The translations under genes and the position numbers were made by a program. Of a DNA stretch of 64,000 bases, positions 25,340-33,104 are shown piece by piece (the first letter of the stretch is position 1; every line of letters starts with the position of its first letter). This DNA comes from Candidatus Binatia bacterium. Lineage in GTDB: Bacteria; Desulfobacterota; Binatia; HRBIN30. A model generated the notes under the pieces. The model had not been told where the DNA came from. It saw nothing but the letters and a program-made list of their open reading frames with translations, and ran no database searches. The stretch lies in assembly GCA_023150935.1 (NCBI GenBank), contig JAKLJW010000019.1, positions 32,078 to 96,077 of the forward strand, read 5' to 3'.

Positions 25340-26005
25340 ATGATCCACGAAGTCGCCAGCGATCTGCCAAAGCTCGGTGCCCGTGACTATGTGCAGGGCG
25401 GCAGCATCTTGAACGCCATCCTCCGGTTGGCCGACGAAGTCATCGGACCTCGGTGGTTGGAGGGGACGACGATCGCGTCCTTCAAGCTGCAGCGCGAGAG
25501 CACGGGTAACGGCCGCTTCAGGCTGGCAGACGAACCGCTGGACGATCAGGACGGAGCGCACGCGAGCTTCGTTGCCCAGCGCCCGGGGTCGCGCCTCCAC
25601 GTCTGCTACTACGACGAAGGCCGGCCAACCCGCCGGGAAGACTACGACGAGGAGTCGTATTACCGCGTCGTGACGGTAGGGGGCGACCTGTGTGGCGAGT
25701 TCGTCTTCCCGGGGGGGCGGCCGCGGGAGCACTTCGTTCGGGCCATGGTAGGAGCGAACAAACGAGTACACGAGAAGGCAGTCGGTTTTGGTGCGCCCCT
25801 CAAGCGCATCCAGTTCCTGTATCTGAAGGGGCTCGACGGCGTGGCCTTGCAACACGCGGATGCCGAGTATGCCGTACGTATCGACAACGTCTCCGTGCAG
25901 GAGCGCGATCGTGAGGTCTGGACGATCAACCGTATGGCGGTGACCGCGCCGCATGTCCGCACAGAGTTTCGCATTTGTTACCGTGCCGTAAGGGAGGTCG
26001 CGTGA
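25340..26005 (+). CDS. Unrecognised protein in the acyl cassette (possible hot-dog fold)
   Basis: I do not recognise this 221-aa protein with certainty. The segment YVQGGSILNAILRLADEV (about residues 18-35) resembles the central helix of hot-dog fold thioesterases and dehydratases, and the C-terminal half is rich in predicted strands (RIQFLYLKGLDGVAL, RTEFRICYRAV). There is no signal peptide or membrane segment. It lies 22 bp after the ACP gene and overlaps the GNAT gene by 4 bp, so an action on an ACP-bound acyl chain (hydrolysis, dehydration or transfer) is a reasonable guess. Another unlike fold remains possible. Confidence 0.55.
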   Translation: MIHEVASDLPKLGARDYVQGGSILNAILRLADEVIGPRWLEGTTIASFKLQRESTGNGRFRLADEPLDDQDGAHASFVAQRPGSRLHVCYYDEGRPTRREDYDEESYYRVVTVGGDLCGEFVFPGGRPREHFVRAMVGANKRVHEKAVGFGAPLKRIQFLYLKGLDGVALQHADAEYAVRIDNVSVQERDREVWTINRMAVTAPHVRTEFRICYRAVREVA

Positions 26006-27183
26006 AGGCGGACGCGACGACCGCAGCGGTGGCGGTCGCCGGTGGGGAGGTGCCGGCGACCGCTGCCGCCCCGCGGGCCGACCGGGCGTTCGTGTTCGCG
26101 CGCGAGCACGGCACGCGGGCGTCGGAGGTGAACCAGTTCTACAACGGCTTCACGGGCAAGGACCGTTCGCTGGCGGCGCACCGTTGGGAGTTCTTCGCAG
26201 GGCCGGGTGGACCGGCGCTGGTGTGGACGATCACCGAAGCGGTATCGCGGCGGATCGTCGGTCACCATGCCATCGTCCCGACGCCGATGGTGTGCCGCGG
26301 CGTCACGGTTCCCGGAGGGCGTACGGAAAACACTATTATCGACCCGGCTTTTCGGACCAAGGTGTTCTATCCCGGAATGGAAAAGAGGGCACTGGCCGAG
26401 ACCCTGGAGTCTTTGCGGGTCGTATACACGATACACTCGACCGGACCGGGCCGTTTGCGGGAGCGCCTCGGGTATTCGACGGCGGGTCGATGGGTCGTGT
26501 ACGTTCCCCGCAGCGGGCCGCTGTACCTGCGAGCGTTGCTGCGACGCGGTAGCGGGGCGCTGGGCTTGCGGGTGCCCGAGGTGGCGCTCGGCGCCGCCGC
26601 TCGCACCGTAGGTGTTGCACAGCGGCTGAGGCGCGGTCTGCGCGGGCGCTCGGGGGTAATAGTCCAGGAGGTGGAGAACGTCGACGCTCTCGGGGGCGAG
26701 TACGAGGCGTTCTGGGCGCGCGCCCGCGACGGTTACCCGATGACCATCGACCGATCCCCGGCCTTCCTGCGATGGCGGTTTGCCGACAATCCTCACCTGC
26801 GCTGCCGGACCTGGACGGTGCGGCGAGGGGGTCGACTTGCTGCGGTGATCATCGGCCATCGACATGTGCTGGAAGGAGCATCCGCGCTCTACGTCGACGA
26901 CATCGTCGTGGGAGCATACGGGGAGGCGGACTTCACTGCCGCCGTTAGTTGCCTGGATACGCTCGATCCGGGGGCGGATTCCGTGGTCCTGACGACTCTC
27001 GCCGTGGACACTCCATTGCACCGGGTCTTGCGCCGGCGCTTTCCGGTGCAGGCGCGGCTGCTCGATCGGTACGGCTCGCGGCTGTTCGACGAGATGCTGG
27101 TGCTCGACAAGAGCGACGCGGATAACCCGGAGCCCTGGTACGTAACGGCAATCTTTACCGAGGGGATGGATACTTCGCGGTGA
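26002..27183 (+). CDS. GNAT-family acyltransferase
   Basis: The 393-aa protein begins with an Ala-rich tail of about 30 residues, then the pattern NQFYNGFTGKDRSLAAHRWE and RRIVGHHAIVPTPMVCRG, typical of GNAT N-acyltransferases of polysaccharide loci. A later segment, TIDRSPAFLRWRFADNP, is also common there. It is the last gene of the acyl cassette and could move the ACP-linked acyl group onto an amino sugar. The start is GTG 26002, after GGGAGG, overlapping the previous stop by 4 bp. It ends three bases from the convergent flippase gene. Donor and acceptor are inferred from context only. Confidence 0.7.
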   Translation: MKADATTAAVAVAGGEVPATAAAPRADRAFVFAREHGTRASEVNQFYNGFTGKDRSLAAHRWEFFAGPGGPALVWTITEAVSRRIVGHHAIVPTPMVCRGVTVPGGRTENTIIDPAFRTKVFYPGMEKRALAETLESLRVVYTIHSTGPGRLRERLGYSTAGRWVVYVPRSGPLYLRALLRRGSGALGLRVPEVALGAAARTVGVAQRLRRGLRGRSGVIVQEVENVDALGGEYEAFWARARDGYPMTIDRSPAFLRWRFADNPHLRCRTWTVRRGGRLAAVIIGHRHVLEGASALYVDDIVVGAYGEADFTAAVSCLDTLDPGADSVVLTTLAVDTPLHRVLRRRFPVQARLLDRYGSRLFDEMLVLDKSDADNPEPWYVTAIFTEGMDTSR

Positions 27184-27186
27184 GCC

Positions 27187-28536
27187 TCAGACCTCCGAAT
27201 CGGTGGGCGCGGGGGGCATTCTGCGGCGCGCGCGGCGGGCGGCGCCGCGGATCAGGCCGGCGAAGAACCGGAGATCGTCGGTGTCGGCAACCAGCACCTG
27301 GCGCAAGGAGACTCCCGCCCGCGGAAGGAACGCGACGAGCAGGATGCCGCACGCTATCGAGTACGAAATCGCCGTCGACATCGCGGCGCCGACAATGCCG
27401 AGAGACGGGATGAGGAGGAAGTTCAGCAGGATGTTCAATCCCAATGCCGGGACGCCGGCGGCAATGTTGACCCGCTGGCGGTTCTGGCTGGTGAAGTCGC
27501 GGGTCAGGATGACGAACACGGACAGGGCCAGCGCGCCGATGCCGGCCCACAGCAACGGCCTTCCCGCGGGGGCATAAGCCTCGCCGTACCACAGCACGAT
27601 GATACTTGGTCCTAACAGCACGAGCGGAATCACGAGCGCCCCGGTGAGCAAGAGAGTGCGCCGGCACGCCTGGGCGGTGAGCCGATGAATCTGCTCTTCG
27701 GGCAAGGAGGCCAGGCGCGGATACAGGACGACGCCAACGGCCTGCGGGATTTCGAGGACCAGTTCGGTGAAGCGCAGCGCCAGCGAATAGAAGGCGGTCT
27801 CGGCGGGGCCGAGGAAGTAAGATACCAGGTAAACGTCGGCGCGGAGAAGCATGTGGGAAGTCAGTGTTTGTGCGTAGGACTGGACACCGAAGGTCAGTTG
27901 CCGGCGCAGGAGCGGCGGGTCGATGCGCAGCGTGAACGGGATGACACGCCGCATCGTTACGACGAGCCACGTGACGTTGAGCACCGTCGTGAAGGTGTGG
28001 ATCGCGACGGCGGCGAACAAGCCGAAGCCCAGTATTGGAAGGGCCACGACCACGAGGACGAACCGCAGTCCTTCGCTGACCAGCAATCGGGTGTTGTACA
28101 CATGGAAGCGACCGGTCGCCTGCAGGACCCCGTAGAGGTAGTCGTCGAGCAACATGAGCGGCACCCGCATCAGGGCGAAGGCGAGCGCCCACGTGGGCAC
28201 GTTGCGCAGCACGGTTTCGAAGAGACCGCCCCGGGCCAGCCAGACGATCGTGGCGGCCGTCAGGCCGAGCACAATAGCCAGCGCGGTGGCGTTCGATGCC
28301 ACCTGCACCGGCGAAATGCGCTCGCGGTTGATGAAGTACACGTTGGCCTGGGTCATGCCCAGCTTCACCAGGGTCACCACGGTCGACGGGACGAGCAGTA
28401 CCAGAGCGAGGATGCCGCGGTCGTGGGGCCCGAGAATGCGAGCCAGTATCACGCCGGTGGCGATGCCGAGGAGCGACCAGACGGCGCGGGTGCCGAACAC
28501 CCCGAGGATGTCGCGCGAGAGACGACGGTGTGCCAA
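27187..28536 (-). CDS. Oligosaccharide flippase (Wzx, MATE/MOP superfamily)
   Basis: The 449-aa protein has about twelve hydrophobic helices across its length. It starts with the MOP-type first helix region DILGVFGTRAVWSLLGIATG followed by ARILGPHDRGILALVLL. It should flip undecaprenyl-linked repeat units to the periplasm for the Wzy-like polymerase. The chosen start is TTG (complement of 28534-28536). The frame is open to 28803, but that extension is Arg/Pro-rich, lacks family similarity and overlaps the divergent glycosyltransferase. It is the only minus-strand gene within the main locus and is convergent with the GNAT gene at a 3-bp gap. Confidence 0.82.
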   Translation of the reverse strand: MAHRRLSRDILGVFGTRAVWSLLGIATGVILARILGPHDRGILALVLLVPSTVVTLVKLGMTQANVYFINRERISPVQVASNATALAIVLGLTAATIVWLARGGLFETVLRNVPTWALAFALMRVPLMLLDDYLYGVLQATGRFHVYNTRLLVSEGLRFVLVVVALPILGFGLFAAVAIHTFTTVLNVTWLVVTMRRVIPFTLRIDPPLLRRQLTFGVQSYAQTLTSHMLLRADVYLVSYFLGPAETAFYSLALRFTELVLEIPQAVGVVLYPRLASLPEEQIHRLTAQACRRTLLLTGALVIPLVLLGPSIIVLWYGEAYAPAGRPLLWAGIGALALSVFVILTRDFTSQNRQRVNIAAGVPALGLNILLNFLLIPSLGIVGAAMSTAISYSIACGILLVAFLPRAGVSLRQVLVADTDDLRFFAGLIRGAARRARRRMPPAPTDSEV

Positions 28537-28618
28537 GCGAGTTCTCGTTCGGTGGCCGGCTACCGCGTGGCGTTGCCGGGGCGATGGCGGGGATCGACTG
28601 GGCGAGGGACGTTCATGG

Positions 28619-28637
28619 ATGCGAGAAGCCCTCGCAT
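28619..28637. promoter_or_regulatory. Inverted repeat in the divergent intergenic region
   Basis: A perfect 7-bp inverted repeat, ATGCGAG then CTCGCAT with a 5-nt spacer, lies between the divergently transcribed flippase (start 28536) and the glycosyltransferase (start 28709). This 172-bp region must hold the flippase promoter and possibly one for the plus strand. The repeat could be an operator or an RNA hairpin. I see no convincing -35/-10 pair on either strand. Confidence 0.3.
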
Positions 28638-28708
28638 AACCGACCCCTGCATCGCTTGCAAGGAAGAGAGTGCGTGGTCGTACACGCGGCCAGAGTGAGA
28701 GAAGAGCC

Positions 28709-29929
28709 ATGATTCGGGTGTTGTTTGTCGAAGCTTCGACCGGGGGCGTGCTTGGCGGTTCGCTGACCGGTCTGTACCACCTGATCCGTGGGATGGACCG
28801 CACGGGCTTTGCATCGGGTATGGTCCTGTACGAGCCGAAGGGTATCGAGGATGACCTGGCGCGGTTGGACGTGCCGGTGTTCTACGTGACTCGGCGGCGA
28901 GTCGAGAAGGAGCATGCGCTGCTGCGCTACGAGGGCTACCGCCAGGCCAAGTCGTGGCAGCCGGTGCGCTCGGCTCTGGCGTTGGGGCGCCAGACCCTGC
29001 GCCTCGCGATCGAAGAGATGCCCACCGCACTGCGCCTGGCCCGGATAATTCGCCGCTTTCGTGCCGATGTGGTTCATCTCGGCAACGGTCTGCGCGCCAA
29101 TTTCGACGGCGTTCTCGCCTGCATGATGACGCGGACGCCGTGTCTGGTTCACGTCAAGGGCTTCGAGAAGTTCACGGACCGGGAACGAAGGATCGCACCG
29201 CGGGTCGATGCCCTGGTCAGCATGACCCAGGCGGTCGATGCACATTGCCGGCGACTCGGTGTGATCGGCCGGAGCATGTACGTTGTCTATGACGCGCTGG
29301 ACGAACAGGGTTTTGTGCCACGGCGGGAACCGGGAGCGGTCCGGGCAGAGCTGGGCATTACCAACGGTTCGCCGTGCGTTGGGGTGGTCGGTAACATACA
29401 GGAGTGGAAAGGGCAGGCGGTGCTCGTCGAGGCCATGGCCCGCGTCGTCGAGGCGGTACCGCGCGCCCGCGCGTTGATTATCGGTGGGGTGCATCGTGCC
29501 GGGGCGCAGTACGGGGATGCCCTGCGAGCGCGCATCGCCGAGCTCGGACTGGGCGAGTCGATCGCCTTCACGGGATTCCGTCGCGATGTGCCCGACGTAA
29601 TGAACGCACTCGACGTGGTCGCGCACACGTCCGTACGCGCGGAGCCTTTCGGCCGCGTTATTCTCGAGGCCATGCTGCTCGGCAAACCGGTGGTGGCGAC
29701 GGCGGCCGGTGGCGTGCCGGAGCTGATCGCGGACGGTACGACGGGGTTTCTGACCCCGCCGGGCGAGCCGGCCGCCCTCGCCGAGCGGCTCATTCCGTTG
29801 TTGCGCGACGCCGACTTGCGAAGCAGAGTTGGTATAGAGGCACGCCGCTGGGCGCGCGAGCGATTCAATCTTCCGAGGCACGTTGCCGAGACGTGCGCGA
29901 TCTACGAACAGCTCACGAAGGGGCACTGA
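28709..29929 (+). CDS. Glycosyltransferase family 4
   Basis: The 406-aa protein has the GT4 layout. The acceptor-side loop is STGGVLGGSLTGLYHLIRGM. The donor domain shows GVVGNIQEWKGQAVLVEAMA and FTGFRRDVPDVMNALDV, with the EX7E motif in EPFGRVILEAMLLGKPVV. The full EX7E motif (E-P-F-G-R-V-I-L-E) supports an active retaining enzyme. The start is ATG 28709, preceded by GAGAGAAGAG. It opens the second plus-strand block after the flippase and lies 4 bp upstream of the second carbamoyltransferase. Confidence 0.85.
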   Translation: MIRVLFVEASTGGVLGGSLTGLYHLIRGMDRTGFASGMVLYEPKGIEDDLARLDVPVFYVTRRRVEKEHALLRYEGYRQAKSWQPVRSALALGRQTLRLAIEEMPTALRLARIIRRFRADVVHLGNGLRANFDGVLACMMTRTPCLVHVKGFEKFTDRERRIAPRVDALVSMTQAVDAHCRRLGVIGRSMYVVYDALDEQGFVPRREPGAVRAELGITNGSPCVGVVGNIQEWKGQAVLVEAMARVVEAVPRARALIIGGVHRAGAQYGDALRARIAELGLGESIAFTGFRRDVPDVMNALDVVAHTSVRAEPFGRVILEAMLLGKPVVATAAGGVPELIADGTTGFLTPPGEPAALAERLIPLLRDADLRSRVGIEARRWARERFNLPRHVAETCAIYEQLTKGH

Positions 29930-29933
29930 CACC

Positions 29934-31715
29934 ATGCGAATTCTCGGGATTTCCTGTTTCTACCACGATTCCGCCGCGTCGCTGCTGGTCGACGGGCAGC
30001 TGGTTGCGGCCTCGGAGGAGGAGCGCTTCAGTCGAAAGAAGCACGACTTCGATTTTCCGCGATTGGCCGTTCGTTACTGTCTCGAAACCGCGGGCATCGA
30101 CGTTCAGGACGTCGACTACGTGGTCTTTTACGAAAAGCCGTTCGTCAAGTTCGAGCGCATCCTCACCACCGCGCTGCAGGTCGTGCCCAAGTCATGGAAG
30201 GTTTTCGGCGATGCCATGACGACGTGGCTCCTCGACAAGTTGTGGGTGAAGAACATCATTCGGCAGGAGCTTGGCATTCCCGCCGAGCGCATTTTGTTCA
30301 GCGAACATCACCTGTCGCACGCCGCCAGCGCGTTTCTTTGCTCGCCGTTCGACGAGGCGGCCATTCTGACCGTGGACGGTGTCGGCGAATGGGCTACCGC
30401 CACCATGGGCGTCGGCCGCGGCACTGAAATTAAGCTGACACGCGAGATCCACTTCCCGCACTCCGTGGGCCTGCTGTACAGCGCCTTCACTGCCTTTCTC
30501 GGTTTCGAGGTCAACGAGGGCGAGTACAAGGTCATGGGCATGGCGCCCTACGGCAAGCCCAAGTACGTCGACAAGGTGTGGCAGCTCATCAAGCTCGAGC
30601 CCGACGGCAGTTTCTGGCTCGACATGAGCTATTTCTCGTTTCACCACTCGTCGACGCGGACTTTCAATCGCAAGTTCGTCGAGCTCTTCGGGGAGCCCCG
30701 CGACCCGTCCTGGAAGTTCTTCACGCCGGATTCCGGGTACCCGTCGTATTTCGGCGCGAAGCCAGAGCGATACGACGAACTGGCACGGCAGAACCAATAC
30801 TACGCCGACATCGCGGCCAGCATTCAGTTGGTCACGGAAGAACTCGTGCTCGCGATGGTGCGCCAGCTCCATAAGGAGACCGGTCTGACGCGACTGTGTC
30901 TCGCCGGGGGGGTGGCACTCAACAGCGTTGCCAACGGCCGGATCGTCAAGGAGACGCCGATAAAGGAGGTTTTCATTCAGCCCGCGGCCGGTGACGGTGG
31001 CGGATCGCTCGGTGCCGCCCTGTATGTGTACCACTGCGCCCTTGGCAAGCCGCGGAGCTTTGTCATGGAGCACGCTTACTGGGGCAAGGAATACGGGCAG
31101 GGAGAAATCAACGATTTCGCCCGCACCTGCGGTCTGCCGCACCAGGTGTACTCCAGGGAGGATGCGCTGCTCGATGCGGTAGTCGAGGAGCTGCAAAAAG
31201 GGCACGTTGTCGGTTGGTCTCAGGGACGGTTCGAGTGGGGGCCGCGCGCCCTTGGAGCGCGCAGCATTATTGCCGACCCGCGGCGCCACGACATGAAGGA
31301 AATCGTCAACATCAAGATCAAGTTCCGCGAGCCGTTCCGGCCGTTTGCGCCGTCGGTGCTGGCCGAGGCCTCGGAACGCTACTTCGATCTGCCTGACGCG
31401 CCGCTGCACTACCCGGCGCGGTTTATGCTGTACGTCGTCGACGTCAAGCCCGGGCAGGGAGAGGTGCTGCCGGCGATCACTCACGTGGACAACACGGCGC
31501 GCCTGCAGGCCGTGCACAGGAAGGAGAGCCCGCTCTACTACGACCTCATCGAGCGCTTCGGACAGGCCACGGGCGTTCCGGTGATTCTCAATACTTCCTT
31601 CAATCTGAAGGGCGAACCGATCGTCAACACGCCGGCAAACGCGTTCAGCACTTTTTCGCGCAGCGGTATGGATGCGCTGGTACTCGGCAACTGCGTGATC
31701 CGCAAGGAGGCTTAG
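29934..31715 (+). CDS. O-carbamoyltransferase (NodU/CmcH family), cassette 2
   Basis: The 593-aa paralogue of the enzyme at 16938 starts MRILGISCFYHDSAASLLVD. It carries HHLSHAASAFLCSPF, ILTVDGVGEWATATMG, CLAGGVALNSVANGRI and GRFEWGPRALGARSIIADPR, so both the ASKHA-like and YrdC-like parts look complete. It differs by an inserted stretch after about residue 240 (near SSTRTFNRKFVELFG and GYPSYFGAKPERYDEL). Its partners are an SGNH protein and a DUF5989 protein, with no SxtJ-like gene. Two such enzymes in one locus suggest carbamoylation at two positions or on two sugars. Confidence 0.92.
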   Translation: MRILGISCFYHDSAASLLVDGQLVAASEEERFSRKKHDFDFPRLAVRYCLETAGIDVQDVDYVVFYEKPFVKFERILTTALQVVPKSWKVFGDAMTTWLLDKLWVKNIIRQELGIPAERILFSEHHLSHAASAFLCSPFDEAAILTVDGVGEWATATMGVGRGTEIKLTREIHFPHSVGLLYSAFTAFLGFEVNEGEYKVMGMAPYGKPKYVDKVWQLIKLEPDGSFWLDMSYFSFHHSSTRTFNRKFVELFGEPRDPSWKFFTPDSGYPSYFGAKPERYDELARQNQYYADIAASIQLVTEELVLAMVRQLHKETGLTRLCLAGGVALNSVANGRIVKETPIKEVFIQPAAGDGGGSLGAALYVYHCALGKPRSFVMEHAYWGKEYGQGEINDFARTCGLPHQVYSREDALLDAVVEELQKGHVVGWSQGRFEWGPRALGARSIIADPRRHDMKEIVNIKIKFREPFRPFAPSVLAEASERYFDLPDAPLHYPARFMLYVVDVKPGQGEVLPAITHVDNTARLQAVHRKESPLYYDLIERFGQATGVPVILNTSFNLKGEPIVNTPANAFSTFSRSGMDALVLGNCVIRKEA

Positions 31716-31724
31716 GGAGGATTC

Positions 31725-32918
31725 GTGCCGCGGTTACGCGAAATTCTGGCGGCGGCGGTACTGGCCGGCGGCGGCCTCCTCATGGCGTTCCTCGCCGTCG
31801 AGCTCGGCGTGCGTTGGATGCGGCTCGTGCCGGATCGCTTCTGGGAGCCGGACCCGCTTCTGGGGGTGCGGTTGGTCGCCGGCGCGTCGGGATGGTGGAC
31901 ACAGGAAGAGCGGGAGTTCGTCGTGCCGGTGCAGATCAACGCCGCCGGCCGGCGCGACGTTGAACGTCCTGAGGCGAAGCCGCCCGCCACGGTGCGCGTG
32001 CTCGTGCTTGGCGACTCGTTCGTCGAGGCCCTGCACGTACCTATGGAGGCGATCTTCCCGCGCCAGCTCGAAGTGCGGCTCAACCGCGACGGTAGAACCC
32101 CGCGAACTGAGGTGCTCAGTGCCGGGGTCAGCGGCTACGGCACGGCGAGCGAGGCGCTGTACTTCGAGCGCGACGGCCGGCGCTTGGCGCCCGACCTCGT
32201 GTTGTTGGCGTTCTATCCGGGCAACGACGTGAAGAACAACAGTCCGACTCTCGAGGACACGTTGCCTCCGGTCTACGCCGCGGACGGTACCCTCGAGCGG
32301 GTGGGTCATGGCAGACGCAAGCGCGAGGTCGGCGGCCGCCTGGGGTCGCACGCTTACGAGTACGTGCGGCAGCTCGTGTTGTTGCGGCACCCGGCGCTGG
32401 CGCAGACGCTGGCCGAGAGGGGTTTGGTGCGGCGCGACGCGCTGCGCCCGGCGCGGCTGCGCGACGGGGTACCGGTGGACTACGGCGTGTATGCGGCGAG
32501 TGTCGATGCGGAGTGGGCGGACGCCTGGGGTCGCACGGAGTCGCTGCTCGAGCGCTTGCGGGCATCGTCGGTGGCGGCGGGGGCGGGTTTCGCGGTGGTG
32601 ATTCTGTCGACGCGGGATCAGGTGTACCCCGAGTCGTGGGCGCAGATCGTTGCGGCCAATCCGGGGATGCAGGGGCGGCAGTGGGATCTCGACGGGCCGC
32701 AGCGGCGGGTCGAGCAGTGGTGTGCGGCACGCGGCGTGCCGTGCCTGGCGATGGCGCCGGTGTTCCGGGCGGCGGCGACGGAGGGTAGCGAGCCGCTGCA
32801 CTTTCCGCGCGACGGGCACTGGACGGTTGCGGGCCACCGGCTCGGGGCCGAAGAGATGGCAAACTTTATCGAGCGGCATCGGTTGGTGCCGCCGGCGAGA
32901 GGGAGGACGGAATCGTGA
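31725..32918 (+). CDS. SGNH-type hydrolase/acyltransferase, membrane-anchored
   Basis: The 397-aa protein has an N-terminal hydrophobic segment (about residues 8-25) and an SGNH domain. Block I is RVLVLGDSFVEALHVP (about 87-102), followed by SAGVSGYGTASEAL, block III LAFYPGNDVKNNSP, and the His block FPRDGHWTVAGH, which contains the D-x-H pair. The GTG at 31725 follows AGGGAGG. The gene lies between the carbamoyltransferase and the DUF5989 gene and overlaps the latter by 4 bp (GTGA). It is probably periplasmic. Its substrate may be an acyl or carbamoyl ester on the glycan, but nothing in the sequence decides this. Confidence 0.78.
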   Translation: MPRLREILAAAVLAGGGLLMAFLAVELGVRWMRLVPDRFWEPDPLLGVRLVAGASGWWTQEEREFVVPVQINAAGRRDVERPEAKPPATVRVLVLGDSFVEALHVPMEAIFPRQLEVRLNRDGRTPRTEVLSAGVSGYGTASEALYFERDGRRLAPDLVLLAFYPGNDVKNNSPTLEDTLPPVYAADGTLERVGHGRRKREVGGRLGSHAYEYVRQLVLLRHPALAQTLAERGLVRRDALRPARLRDGVPVDYGVYAASVDAEWADAWGRTESLLERLRASSVAAGAGFAVVILSTRDQVYPESWAQIVAANPGMQGRQWDLDGPQRRVEQWCAARGVPCLAMAPVFRAAATEGSEPLHFPRDGHWTVAGHRLGAEEMANFIERHRLVPPARGRTES

Positions 32919-33097
32919 AACAACTCACCGAAGGCATCAAGCACCGTTTTGGCATTGCCAGCGAGTTGATGAGCTTCCTGTGGCAACGGCGCCTGTGGTG
33001 GCTCATTCCGATGGTCTTCGTGCTGCTGGTTTTCGGCGGCCTGATGGTGACCGCGCAGAGCTCGGCACTTGGGCCGTTTATCTACACTTTGTTCTAG
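32915..33097 (+). CDS. DUF5989/SxtK-like single-pass membrane protein, cassette 2
   Basis: The 60-aa protein, GTG start at 32915, has an N-terminal charged segment, a WWLIPMVFVLLVFGGL membrane helix (about residues 27-45) and the tail QSSALGPFIYTLF. It is clearly the same family as 19054-19224. Translational overlap with the SGNH gene ties it to the second carbamoyl cassette. The molecular role of the family is unknown. Confidence 0.8.
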   Translation: MKQLTEGIKHRFGIASELMSFLWQRRLWWLIPMVFVLLVFGGLMVTAQSSALGPFIYTLF

Positions 33098-33104
33098 GAG
33101 TCGC

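Noticed and set aside
28656..28686. TTGCAA...TACACG promoter-like pair upstream of the glycosyltransferase at 28709
   Set aside because: The spacing is 19 bp and the -10 is poor; not convincing in GC-rich DNA.
28537..28803. N-terminal extension of the flippase to 28803
   Set aside because: The extension is Arg/Pro/Ser-rich, has no membrane helix and overlaps the divergent glycosyltransferase at 28709; the TTG at 28536 gives the normal family start.
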